From positions 2,666,001 to 2,730,000 of the forward strand of contig NZ_CP016591.1 of assembly GCF_001698205.1 (NCBI RefSeq): DNA of 64,000 nt. The letters are read 5' to 3'. Below, in pieces: positions 33,475 through 44,099 of the stretch. Position 1 is the first letter of the stretch; each line of letters opens with the position of its first letter. This DNA comes from Tsuneonella dongtanensis (GTDB lineage: Bacteria; Pseudomonadota; Alphaproteobacteria; Sphingomonadales; Sphingomonadaceae). The position numbers were made by a program, and so were the translations under genes. The notes beneath the pieces are model-generated. The model ran no database searches. It was not told the origin of the DNA and saw only the letters and a list, made by a program, of their open reading frames with translations.

Positions 33475-33560
33475 TGGTGGACAGGGCTGGATTCGAACCA
33501 GCGTACGCTTGCGCGGGCAGATTTACAGTCTGCTGCCTTTAACCACTCGGCCACCTGTCC
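33475..33560 (-). tRNA. tRNA-Tyr (GTA)
   Basis: 86 nt including encoded CCA. Acceptor GGACAGG pairs with CCTGTCC; D-arm GGCCGAGTGG; anticodon loop CTGTAAA with GTA; long variable arm (class II); T-arm CTGGTTCGAATCCAG. All stems pair. The 3' end is the presumed attachment site for the adjacent integrase. Confidence 0.97.
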
Positions 33561-33679
33561 ACACAGGGCCTGCCGTTCCGGTTGAGAATGACCCCGATGA
33601 GGGGCCGGCCGGCCGAGGAAGGCGCGCAATGGCGAAGGGACGCTTGCCTGTCAATGGCCCTGCTGGCAGGGGGCGGATC

Positions 33680-34471
33680 ATGGCGAAAGGCGAACGCAAA
33701 CGCGCGATGCGCGGACGGGCGGGACGGATGCAGGGCGGACGCGGCTCGGGCCGCGCGAGCACGGGCCAGGTGCGGCTCTGGGGCAGGCATGCGGTCGAGG
33801 CCGCGCTCAAGAACCCCGAGCGCAGCCACCGCAAGCTCTGGGCCACCCGTGAAGGCGTGGCATCGCTCGACGGTGAACTGCCGAGCGACTTCCCGGTCGA
33901 GTGGGCCGATGGGGCCGATCTCGCCCGGCTCGTCGCGCGCGATGCCCCCCACCAGGGTCTGGTGCTGGAATGCGCCCCGCTCGACGACGTCTTCCTGGAA
34001 GATGTCGTCGGGGATAGCGACGCGCCCGTCCTCGTGCTCGACCAGGTCACCGATCCGCACAACGTCGGAGCGATATTGCGCTCGGCGGCGGCATTCGGCG
34101 CTGCAGCGATCGTCACCCAGGATCGCCACGCTCCGCCCGAATCGGGCGTCGTCGCCAAATCGGCGAGCGGGGCGCTGGAGACGGTGCCATGGGTCCGCGT
34201 GGTCAATCTGGCCCGCGCGCTCGATGAACTGGCGGAAGCCGGATACTGGCGGATCGGGCTTGCTGGGGAAGCGGAGACGACCCTGGCAGAGGCCTTGCCG
34301 ACCGGGCCGATTGCGCTCGTACTCGGGGCCGAGGGCGAAGGCATGCGCCACAACATCGCCGGGCACTGCGATGCACTGGCCCGGCTGCCGATATCGGATT
34401 CCATGGAAAGCCTGAACGTATCGAATGCGGCGGCAGTCGCGCTCTATGCGATAGCCACGCGCAAGAGGTAA
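33680..34471 (+). CDS. rlmB: 23S rRNA (guanosine-2'-O-)-methyltransferase RlmB / TrmH family
   Basis: A 263-residue SPOUT methyltransferase. The ATG at 33680 follows AGGGGGCGG; an earlier ATG at 33629 is possible. It has a basic N-terminal tail (KGERKRAMRGRAGRMQGGRG), a substrate-binding domain (LWGRHAVEAALKNPER), then SpoU motifs 1 (LDQVTDPHNVGAILRSA), 2 (ALVLGAEGEGM) and 3 (LPISDSMESLNVSNAAAVAL) that form the trefoil knot for SAM. RlmB methylates G2251 in the 23S peptidyl-transferase loop; the exact target here is assigned by family. Confidence 0.9.
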   Translation: MAKGERKRAMRGRAGRMQGGRGSGRASTGQVRLWGRHAVEAALKNPERSHRKLWATREGVASLDGELPSDFPVEWADGADLARLVARDAPHQGLVLECAPLDDVFLEDVVGDSDAPVLVLDQVTDPHNVGAILRSAAAFGAAAIVTQDRHAPPESGVVAKSASGALETVPWVRVVNLARALDELAEAGYWRIGLAGEAETTLAEALPTGPIALVLGAEGEGMRHNIAGHCDALARLPISDSMESLNVSNAAAVALYAIATRKR

Positions 34472-34493
34472 CAAGCCGGGGAGAGTCGTATCG

Positions 34494-35351
34494 ATGTTCC
34501 ATGTCAGGTCGACCGCGCGCGCCATCACGGTCATTGGTCTTGCCGTTTTGCTCACCGGCTGCCTGTTGTGGCCGGGCAGGTTCACCTCGACACTCGATTT
34601 GCGCAAGGACGGGGCCTTCACCTTCAGCTACGACGGCGAGATCCACCTGATGGCGCTGAGCAAGCTCACGCGAATGGGGGACAAATCGGCATCCGACGAA
34701 TTCGTCGCGGACGAATGCTACGACGACGAGCTCGTGCCGCGCGAGTGCACCCCCGCTGAACTCGCCGAGCAGCGCAAGGTCTGGGAACAATCGGCGGCCG
34801 AGCGCGCAGAAAACAAGCGGCAGGAGGAAGAAGCAGCCCGCGCGATGCTGGGCGGGATCGATCCTTCCGATCCCGCCGCGGCCGAAGAACTCGCGGCAAA
34901 GCTGCGCCGCCAGCGCGGCTGGAAGCGCGTGGAGCACAAGGGCGACGGGCTGTTCGACGTCAGCTTCGCGCTTAGCGGACGGATCGAACACGACTTCCAG
35001 TTCCCGACCATGGAGGGGTTTCCGATGGTCAACCACTTCGTCGCACTGACACGGCGCGCAGACGGCACGGTGCGGATCGAAGCCCCGGGTTTCGCGCCGC
35101 AAGCAAGCGGCAACCCGTTTCAGGGAATGCTGGCCGGAATGGGCGGGATGCCGCTCGGCAGCACGGAAGGCGATACGAAGGGACCGACATTGCCGAAGAT
35201 CGACGGCAAGCTGACCATCGTGACCGATGGCGAAATTCTCGCCAACAATACCGACACCGGCCCTGAAATCGTCGCCGGAGGTCGGAAGCTCGATTGGACC
35301 ATCAACGCCCGCACCAAGGCGGCCCCGACAGCGCTGATCAGGTTGGAATAG
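34494..35351 (+). CDS. lipoprotein, unknown function
   Basis: A 285-residue protein with a signal peptide and lipobox AVLLTGC. The mature chain has a beta-rich start (FTSTLDLRKDGAFTFSYDGE), a charged helical segment (residues about 85-145, with an EEE-AAR pattern likely to be coiled coil) and a beta-rich end (LPKIDGKLTIVTDGEILANN). A Met/Gly-rich loop (GMLAGMGGMPLG) lies between. Starts 22 bp after rlmB, so probably cotranscribed. No family recognised. Confidence 0.8.
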   Translation: MFHVRSTARAITVIGLAVLLTGCLLWPGRFTSTLDLRKDGAFTFSYDGEIHLMALSKLTRMGDKSASDEFVADECYDDELVPRECTPAELAEQRKVWEQSAAERAENKRQEEEAARAMLGGIDPSDPAAAEELAAKLRRQRGWKRVEHKGDGLFDVSFALSGRIEHDFQFPTMEGFPMVNHFVALTRRADGTVRIEAPGFAPQASGNPFQGMLAGMGGMPLGSTEGDTKGPTLPKIDGKLTIVTDGEILANNTDTGPEIVAGGRKLDWTINARTKAAPTALIRLE

Positions 35352-35364
35352 AAACCGGGGTGGA

Positions 35365-35380
35365 GCCGGACCGGTCCGGC
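35365..35380. terminator. palindrome between convergent genes
   Basis: GCCGGACC followed by GGTCCGGC is a perfect 16-bp palindrome in the 36-bp gap between the lipoprotein gene and hup, which converge. A bidirectional terminator is the likely role, but there is no loop or T-run. Confidence 0.4.
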
Positions 35381-35387
35381 GCCGGAT

Positions 35388-35660
35388 TCAGTTCACGGAA
35401 TCCTTGAGGACCTTGCCGGCCTTGAACTTGGGCTGGTTGGACGCCTTGATCTTCATCGGCTCGCCGGTGCGCGGGTTACGCCCGGTGGAAGCCTTGCGGC
35501 GGGCGACCGTGAACGTACCGAAGCCGACCAGGCGAACTTCGTCGCCCTTCTTGAGGGCGGCGGTGATCGCATCGAAAACGCCTTCGACCGCGCTTGCCGC
35601 GTCGCTCTTCGAGAGCCCCGCGGTCTCCGCGACCGACCCGATGAGATCGTTCTTGTTCAT
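35388..35660 (-). CDS. hup: HU family DNA-binding protein
   Basis: 90 residues, the standard HU length. The start NKNDLIGSVAETAGLSKSDA and the DNA-binding arm VGFGTFTVARRKASTGRNPR, then TGEPMKIKASNQPKFKAGK, are diagnostic. The conserved Pro of the arm tip (RNPRTG) is present, so it can bend DNA. A GGGGGAAGGA ribosome site precedes the ATG. Located downstream of lon on the same strand, as in many alphaproteobacteria. Confidence 0.96.
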   Translation of the reverse strand: MNKNDLIGSVAETAGLSKSDAASAVEGVFDAITAALKKGDEVRLVGFGTFTVARRKASTGRNPRTGEPMKIKASNQPKFKAGKVLKDSVN

Positions 35661-35774
35661 TCCTTCCCCCTTGCAACTGCGAGCGACCGCACGCGACTCC
35701 GCAGAATCGCCATGATGATGAAAGCGCGGACTTGAATGACTTTTGCCGCCCGAGTCAAAGATTAATCGGGCGAT

Positions 35775-35855
35775 GGCGGATGCAATCCGCCCCACCCCGT
35801 CCCTTTCGGGGACACGGATCGGCCTGACCGCGGATTCCGCAACGGAATCCGGGGG

Positions 35856-35858
<3 letters not shown>
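35775..35858 (-). terminator. three consecutive hairpins after lon
   Basis: GGATTCCG-CAA-CGGAATCC (35832-35850, extendable by CTGACC/GGTCAG), GTCCC-TTTCG-GGGAC (35799-35813) and GGCGGAT-GCA-ATCCGCC (35775-35791) lie one after another in the lon-hup gap. They probably stop lon transcription or protect its 3' end. No strong T-runs are present. Confidence 0.5.
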
Positions 35859-38246
<2,388 letters not shown>

Positions 38247-38332
38247 GGGTAAATCCGTCCTGGATGCGGGATATGGGGTCGCCCTGTCGGGGGTGCAATC
38301 CCGCGGTAATCGCGGCTGTGGACGGGCGCGCC

Positions 38333-38803
38333 TCAGAACGCGACGGTAACGGTCACCGTGTCGGTGTAGGATCCCCCCGCCCCAACCGTCGCCTCGCCAT
38401 CGACCCGGCCATATGCCGTCAGGTGATGCAACCCGTTCGAGGTCACCGCCGGCACGGCCGTCTCCCGATCCCATGGCCGCTGTCGGGCAGGGTCCATGAA
38501 GATCGTGTAGGGCACGAATCCGCTCACCCCTGCCAGCCGCCGCTGCGAACCCGCCTCGTTATGCCCGCCGTCGAGCGCGACGGCGAAAGGCACCTCGCCA
38601 TTGCAGGCGACCGCGATGCGCGATTCGGCGTCCGCGCCGGACCCCTCGCTTGCATCGAATGTCATCGGGCTTGCACTGACCGAGCAGCTCGGCCGAATGA
38701 CGAGCGAGACCCGCATCGTCGCGGACCGCTCTTCGGCGCACACCGGCGCTGCCAGCGCAAGGGTTGCCGCAAGGGTCGCGATTGCCATGGGCCGGGCAGT
38801 CAT
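38333..38803 (-). CDS. spore-coat-U (SCPU) domain secreted protein
   Basis: A 156-residue protein with a signal peptide (ALAAPVCAEE). It has the SCPU/Csu-pilin-like pattern: SCSVSASPMTFDASEGS with Cys, then AVACNGEVPFAVALDGG with Cys, then VPYTIFMDPAR, then YGRVDGEATVGAGGSYTDTV ending in VTVAF. SCPU proteins are usually pilus subunits with a chaperone and usher nearby. None is present here, so it is an orphan and its role is unclear. Confidence 0.82.
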   Translation of the reverse strand: MTARPMAIATLAATLALAAPVCAEERSATMRVSLVIRPSCSVSASPMTFDASEGSGADAESRIAVACNGEVPFAVALDGGHNEAGSQRRLAGVSGFVPYTIFMDPARQRPWDRETAVPAVTSNGLHHLTAYGRVDGEATVGAGGSYTDTVTVTVAF

Positions 38804-38881
38804 CGCGCGACGATGCCCGATCCTGGGAGCAGGTTAAATGCGGTTAACCACGCATGTCCCGATGAGGGCCGAATTAACCGG

Positions 38882-39223
38882 TCAGCTGAAGCCCGGGATG
38901 TCGAGGCCGGGCGGCAGACCCATGCCCGACTGGATCTTGGCCATCTCCTCACCCGCGACCCGATCGGCCTTGCCCCGCGCGTCGTTGAACGCGGCCGTGA
39001 CGAGGTCTTCGAGCATCTGCTTGTCGTCGGGCACGATCAGGCTGTCGTCGATCGAGACCGAAAGAATGCGGCCCTTGGCCGTCGCGCGAATCCTGACTAG
39101 GCCGCCGCCCGCGACACCCTCGACCTCTAGGCTGTCGAGCTTGGCCTGGGCGTCGCCCATCTGCTGCTGGATCGTTTCGGCGGCCTTCTGCGCGGCGGCC
39201 AGCATCTCTTCCATCGATTTCAT
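38882..39223 (-). CDS. YbaB/EbfC nucleoid-associated protein
   Basis: A 113-residue protein from the ATG at 39223, overlapping the dnaX stop (ATGA). Typical features: MLAAAQKAAETIQQQMGDAQ coiled coil, VEGVAGGGLVRIRATAKGRI, SIDDSLIVPDDKQMLEDLV and a Met/Gly/Pro-rich tail. A dimeric DNA-binding protein that is nearly always encoded after dnaX. Confidence 0.95.
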   Translation of the reverse strand: MKSMEEMLAAAQKAAETIQQQMGDAQAKLDSLEVEGVAGGGLVRIRATAKGRILSVSIDDSLIVPDDKQMLEDLVTAAFNDARGKADRVAGEEMAKIQSGMGLPPGLDIPGFS

Positions 39224-40995
39224 GCGCGGTGTCTCCACGGGGGGCTGTTCACATCATCGTCAGCGATGAATTCTGCGTCGGGAAAGGCGTTAAAAGTCGC
39301 CTCTACCAGAGGGTGCGCGCGCATTTTCGCGTCCGCGTCCGCCCTTTCGGCCTGATCGCGCTCGACCAGCGTCGGCTCACCGCCTTCGGCCACCTGCTCG
39401 ACTTGCCAGCGGTTCCCGGTCAATTCGAGCAGCGCCTGGCGCAGCTCGGGTCCGAGATCTTCGGAAAAGCCCGGCGCCTGCGCAAAGACCAGCCGGTCCG
39501 TGCCGATCTCGACCGGGCGCACCTGCATGCGCAAACGCGAAGCGAGGTGGAGCGATCCGCCCTCCCGCTCGATGCGGCTCACGAGCTCCGCCCAGTCGAC
39601 CTTCGGTGCGGTGGCCACCGGCGCCGAGGAACCGTCCGAGGACGAAGCGGCCGGTGCCGCCGATGCGGCCCGAGCAGCGACTTCCTCCAGCTTCTTCGCC
39701 AGCGTACCCGGGTCGGGCATGTCGGAGGCATGAAGCGTCCGCAAGAGCGCCATCTGCGCCGCGACCAACGGGTCGGGCGCACCTTTCACCTCGTCGTAGC
39801 CGCGCAGCAGAAGCTGCCAGAGGCGGTGGAGTTGGCCCGGCGAGAGCCGCGCCGCCCAGTCCTCGATCACCGCGCGCTCCTCGGCGGTCGGCGCATCCGC
39901 GCCGCTGCCGCCGACCTGCGTCACGGTTATCTTGTTGGTGAGGTCCATCAGCGCGCGCATCAGGGCAAGCGGTTCGACCCCCAGCGCATACTGGTCCGCG
40001 AGCGCCGCGAGCAGGCCCTGCGGGTCGCCTTCCAGCAGACAGGCGAAGAGCCGTCGCTGCGCCCCGCGATCGGCCAGGCCCAGCATGTCGCGCACGCGGC
40101 CAGCCGTCACCTTGCCCTCGGTATCGAGGTCGGCATGGGCGATCGCCTGGTCGAGGATCGACAGCCCGTCGCGCACCGAGCCTTCCGCTGCAGCGGCGAT
40201 CAGGTGCAGTGCCTCGGGCTCCGCTTCGACGCTCTCCTGCCGGCAGATGCTGGCGAAGTGCTGTTCGAGCAGTTCCGCCGGAATGCGCCGCAAGTCGAAA
40301 CGCTGGGTGCGGCTTAGCACGGTGACCGGCAGCTTCTCGACCTCGGTGGTCGCGAAGAGGAACTTCACATGACTAGGAGGTTCCTCAAGTGTCTTCAGCA
40401 AAGCATTGAAAGCGTTGCGGGACAGCATGTGGACTTCGTCGATGATATAGATCTTGTAGCGCGCCGAGACCGCTGCGTAGCGCACCGCCTCGATGATCTC
40501 GCGCACGTCATCGACGCCGGTGTTGGACGCGGCGTCCATCTCGATCACGTCGATGTGACGGCCCTCTGCGATCGCCGTGCAAGGCTCGCACTGCCCGCAC
40601 GGATCGATCGTCGGACCGCCCTGCCCATCTGGACCGATGCAGTTGAGCGCCTTGGCGATCAGCCGCGCGGTCGAGGTCTTGCCGACTCCGCGCACGCCGG
40701 TCATCAGGAACGCATGCGCCAGCCGGTCGCGCTTGATCGCATTGGCGAGCGTGCGCACCATCGGTTCCTGCCCGATCAGCTCGCTGAAGGTCTGCGGCCG
40801 GTACTTGCGGGCCAGCACGCGATAGGGCTGCGCCGCCGAATCGACGGGCTTCGCGGACGGCGGTGGCGGCGCGGCCGGCGCCGGATCGCCGAACATCGCG
40901 CTCTGGCCCGCAGCCTCGAGATCGGCGGCGCTGGGAGGCGAATCCTGCGTGCCTTCAGCGGGCGTGTCGCCGTACATGTCCCCGGAATCGGTCAT
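39220..40995 (-). CDS. dnaX: DNA polymerase III subunit gamma/tau
   Basis: 591 residues. The clamp-loader AAA+ domain begins about residue 55 (YRVLARKYRPQTFSELIGQE). Walker A is GVRGVGKTSTARL, followed by a zinc module with four Cys (CIGPDG, DPCGQCEPC) and Walker B IIDEVHMLS; the SRC motif appears as LSRTQRFD. The N-terminal 50 residues (acidic, proline-rich) are an extension seen in sphingomonads. The C-terminal part is the tau region. Cotranscribed with the YbaB gene. Confidence 0.97.
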   Translation of the reverse strand: MTDSGDMYGDTPAEGTQDSPPSAADLEAAGQSAMFGDPAPAAPPPPSAKPVDSAAQPYRVLARKYRPQTFSELIGQEPMVRTLANAIKRDRLAHAFLMTGVRGVGKTSTARLIAKALNCIGPDGQGGPTIDPCGQCEPCTAIAEGRHIDVIEMDAASNTGVDDVREIIEAVRYAAVSARYKIYIIDEVHMLSRNAFNALLKTLEEPPSHVKFLFATTEVEKLPVTVLSRTQRFDLRRIPAELLEQHFASICRQESVEAEPEALHLIAAAAEGSVRDGLSILDQAIAHADLDTEGKVTAGRVRDMLGLADRGAQRRLFACLLEGDPQGLLAALADQYALGVEPLALMRALMDLTNKITVTQVGGSGADAPTAEERAVIEDWAARLSPGQLHRLWQLLLRGYDEVKGAPDPLVAAQMALLRTLHASDMPDPGTLAKKLEEVAARAASAAPAASSSDGSSAPVATAPKVDWAELVSRIEREGGSLHLASRLRMQVRPVEIGTDRLVFAQAPGFSEDLGPELRQALLELTGNRWQVEQVAEGGEPTLVERDQAERADADAKMRAHPLVEATFNAFPDAEFIADDDVNSPPWRHRA

Positions 40996-41050
40996 GCGCC
41001 GAAGCTAGGGGCTGGCGCGCCGAAAGTCATGTGGATGATGGGAAGAAAAG

Positions 41051-41140
41051 AGGAGCCGGCCGACCCGCCGCAACCCGTTGTGGCTGCTTCCTTCCGGACC
41101 TGACCAGGTTGGCGGACGCAAGCGTCCGACCGACTCCCGG
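41051..41140 (-). ncRNA. ffs: signal recognition particle RNA, small bacterial type
   Basis: The minus strand has the conserved apical domain CCTGGTCAGGTCCGGAAGGA followed by AGCAGCCACAACGGGTTGC, with GGAAG tetraloop and the symmetric/asymmetric loops that bind Ffh. The ends GGAGTCGGTCGG and GTCGGCCGGCTCC pair. A T-rich stretch (CTCTTTTCTTCC) follows as a terminator. Exact ends are estimated from base pairing. Confidence 0.9.
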
Positions 41141-41175
41141 CGGCGCATATGGCGGGGGATGCTGGATAAATCAAC

Positions 41176-41454
41176 TCACCGAAAATTATCGGCGTAGGCC
41201 TGCAGCTTGAGCGTTCTGGACGGCGTCGCGTGGACCCGCGCAGGAATCCCGTACTTCGCCGCGTAGGCCTGGGCCTCCTCGCACGTGGCGAACTTCAGCA
41301 CGACCTGCGCCTGCGTGTCGCCGCTGCCGGTCCAGCCCATGAGCGGATCGGGCTTGCGCGCCTCGGACTGCTCGAATTCGAGGATCCACTGGTCGGTAAG
41401 CGCCTTGCCAGACTGCATGGCGTTCTTCGGGCGTTGGTAGATGCGTGCGGGCAT
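41176..41454 (-). CDS. NDUFS4-like complex I accessory subunit
   Basis: A 92-residue protein with the ETC complex I subunit conserved region: ARIYQRPKNAMQSG, then WILEFEQSEARKPDPLMGWT, then VVLKFATCEEAQAYAAKYGI. It is the alphaproteobacterial homologue of mitochondrial NDUFS4 (18-kDa subunit), which stabilises NADH dehydrogenase. Stand-alone position away from the nuo operon is normal. Confidence 0.93.
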   Translation of the reverse strand: MPARIYQRPKNAMQSGKALTDQWILEFEQSEARKPDPLMGWTGSGDTQAQVVLKFATCEEAQAYAAKYGIPARVHATPSRTLKLQAYADNFR

Positions 41455-41468
41455 GGCGGGCTCTTAAT

Positions 41469-43892
41469 TCAGCTTTCCGACCGTTGGAAGGCGTTCTTCG
41501 TCTTGAGGCTCGGCTTTTCGGTCCATGGTTCGTCGGGCCAGCGGTGCTTGGGATAGCGGCCCTTCATGTCCCTGACCACGTCGCGCCAGCTTCCGCGCCA
41601 GAAGCCGGGCAGATCGCGCGTCGACTGGATCGGCCGCCCGGCGGGGCTCGTGAGCTTGAGCAGCAAGGGCGTCTCCCCGACCATAGGATGGCTATCGAGA
41701 CCGAACAGCGCCTGCACGCGCACTTCGACGCTCGGGGCATCGTCGCCCGCATAATCGACCGGATGCGACGAACCCGCGGGCGAGACGAATTCGCGCGGCG
41801 CGAGCCGCTCGAGCCGTTGCCGCGCGTCCCAGTCGAGCAGTCCCAACAAAGCGTCGACTACCTTGCCCGGCGGCAACGCGAGGTCGCGGCGTCCGGCGAG
41901 AAGCGGACGCAGCCAGATATCGACATTTTCCCTGAGGACGGCGTCCGACAGAGCTTCGATTCTTGCGTATCCCGCCCGGGCGGCGAGGCCACGCGGAACG
42001 ATCGTCGACAGGTTTTCCAGTGCCTTGCCCACAAGCATGTCCACAACCGCATCGGTATCGGGCGCGGGATCGGGACCGCTGGCAAGCGTGATGGCCCCGA
42101 TGCGCCGCTCGAGCCGCGCTTCGACCCGCTCGCCCGACCACGCCAGCGCGGAGCGCTTTTCGATCCGGTCGGCAATCCACCGTTCCACGTCCGCGGTTTC
42201 CAGTGGCAGCGCCGCGGTGATGCGCGCACCCTTGGCCTGGCCCTGCGCATCGCCGATCGCGAGCCACTCCGAGCGCGCGAGGGGACTGGCCGGATCGAGC
42301 AGGAAGCCGCGTCCCCCCGCCGATAGCCAGTGCTCGCCCGAGGGATCGCGGCGTCGCGCAAGATTGTCGGGCAGTCCCGCGAGCAGATGGATCGCGAGCG
42401 GCGCATCGTCACGGCGCGAGCGTTCCACCTGTGCTTCGGCCTTGCGCGCCCAGCCTGCTGCCAGCTTGCGGCTAGCCTCCGCACGCGGAGAGCGGTCCCC
42501 GTTCCAGCGCTGGAGGCGCGCGGAAAGGTCTTCGCCCCGCCCTCCCAGCCCGCGTTCCTGCAGCAGCAACGCGATGCGCGCCGCCGCCTCTGCCGCGCCG
42601 TGCTCTGCCCCGGCCAATACCATCGCGGCGTGTGCGGGATCGAGCGGCAGCGCGGCGAGCATCTTTCCGCGTTCGGTAATCCGCCCATCGGCGTCGAGGG
42701 CACCGAGCGCCTGCAGGCGTCCGCGCGCCGCCGACAGGCTCGCAGGGGGCGGCGGATCGAGCCACGCCAGCGCTGCCGGATCGCCCGCCCCCCAGCGCGC
42801 GAGCGAAAGCACCAGCGGTGCGAGGTCGGCGGTGACCATTTCGGGCGGATCGAAGGGCGGCCGGCCCGGGTGCGCAGCCTCTTCCCAGAGGCGATAGGCC
42901 ACACCGGGGCCCTGCCGAGCGGCGCGGCCTGCACGCTGCGCCGCGGCGGCCTGGCTCGCGCGGCCGGTGACGAGGTGGGTGGTGCCCGCGGCCTTGTCGA
43001 ACTCGGCGCGGCGGGAAAGCCCGCTGTCCACCACCACCGATACGCCGTCGAGCGTGAGCGAAGTTTCGGCGATGCTCGTGGCGAGCACGATCCTACGGCG
43101 CCCTTCGGGATCGCGGCGGATTGCGGCACGCTGGCCAGCCGGCTCGACCTGCCCGTGCAGCGGCAGGATCGCAGCATCACGCAGCCGCTCGGCCAGTCGC
43201 TCGCGCACCCGCTCGATCTCGCCCACGCCGGGCAGGAAAGCGAGCACGTCACCCTGCCCTTCGCGCCATGCGGTGGCGGTGGCATCGGCCATCGCATCTT
43301 CGAGCCGTTTCTGCGGAGACGAGCCCAACCACCTGATTTCGAGCGGATATGCCTTGCCCGCGCTTTCGATCACCGGCGTGTCGAGGCCGAGCAGCCGCGC
43401 GAAGCGAGAGCCATCGATGGTGGCAGACATGACGAGCACCCGCAGGTCCTCGCGCAGCACCGCGCGGCTCTCGAGCGCAAGGGCGAGGCCGAGATCGCCG
43501 TCGAGGTGCCGCTCGTGCGCTTCGTCGAACAGGATGGCCGAAACGCTCGCCATTTCGGGGTCGTCGAGCAGCCGATTCACGAGGATCGCCTCGGTCATCA
43601 CGAGCACGCGGGTCTTCGCCGACTGGCGGCTGTCCATGCGGGTCGCGTAGCCGATCGTCTCCCCGGCCTTCTCGCCCAGCAGCTCGGCCATTCGCTCCGC
43701 CGCCGCACGCGCCGCCACGCGGCGGGGTGAGGTGACGATGACCTGGCCCGTGCACCACGGCTCGGTGATGAGCGCGGGCGCAACCGCGGTGGTCTTGCCC
43801 GCGCCCGGCGGCGCGATCAGCACCGCACCGGTTGCTTTGCGCAGGGCGGCGAGCAGGTCGGGGAGGACGCTGTGGATCGGCAGGTCGCTCAT
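41469..43892 (-). CDS. hrpB: ATP-dependent RNA helicase HrpB
   Basis: 807 residues, DEAH-box. It has motif I APPGAGKTTAV, motif II as DEAH (LFDEAHERHLD), motif III SATIDG, motif VI QRAGRAAR, then the helicase-associated domain and the HrpB-specific C-terminal segment (RPIQSTRDLPGFWRGSWRDV, KGRYPKHRWPD). Full length. Cytoplasmic; the physiological RNA target of HrpB is poorly known. Confidence 0.96.
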   Translation of the reverse strand: MSDLPIHSVLPDLLAALRKATGAVLIAPPGAGKTTAVAPALITEPWCTGQVIVTSPRRVAARAAAERMAELLGEKAGETIGYATRMDSRQSAKTRVLVMTEAILVNRLLDDPEMASVSAILFDEAHERHLDGDLGLALALESRAVLREDLRVLVMSATIDGSRFARLLGLDTPVIESAGKAYPLEIRWLGSSPQKRLEDAMADATATAWREGQGDVLAFLPGVGEIERVRERLAERLRDAAILPLHGQVEPAGQRAAIRRDPEGRRRIVLATSIAETSLTLDGVSVVVDSGLSRRAEFDKAAGTTHLVTGRASQAAAAQRAGRAARQGPGVAYRLWEEAAHPGRPPFDPPEMVTADLAPLVLSLARWGAGDPAALAWLDPPPPASLSAARGRLQALGALDADGRITERGKMLAALPLDPAHAAMVLAGAEHGAAEAAARIALLLQERGLGGRGEDLSARLQRWNGDRSPRAEASRKLAAGWARKAEAQVERSRRDDAPLAIHLLAGLPDNLARRRDPSGEHWLSAGGRGFLLDPASPLARSEWLAIGDAQGQAKGARITAALPLETADVERWIADRIEKRSALAWSGERVEARLERRIGAITLASGPDPAPDTDAVVDMLVGKALENLSTIVPRGLAARAGYARIEALSDAVLRENVDIWLRPLLAGRRDLALPPGKVVDALLGLLDWDARQRLERLAPREFVSPAGSSHPVDYAGDDAPSVEVRVQALFGLDSHPMVGETPLLLKLTSPAGRPIQSTRDLPGFWRGSWRDVVRDMKGRYPKHRWPDEPWTEKPSLKTKNAFQRSES

Positions 43893-44099
43893 GGCGAAGT
43901 CACACCGAACCGCCTGTTTTGAGAAACTCCGGCAGGCCCTCGCTCATCCGTAAAAGAGGCCATTCGGCTGTTGGAGCCGTGACCTTGCGAGTCCGGTGCC
44001 GAGCGAGCACGATGCGGGGCCGCCTGGAGGATGCGAAGGAAAGCGAGCCGGTCCATCGGCAGCGGACTGCCACATCGGGCGCCGTGTAGGAAAGCGTGC

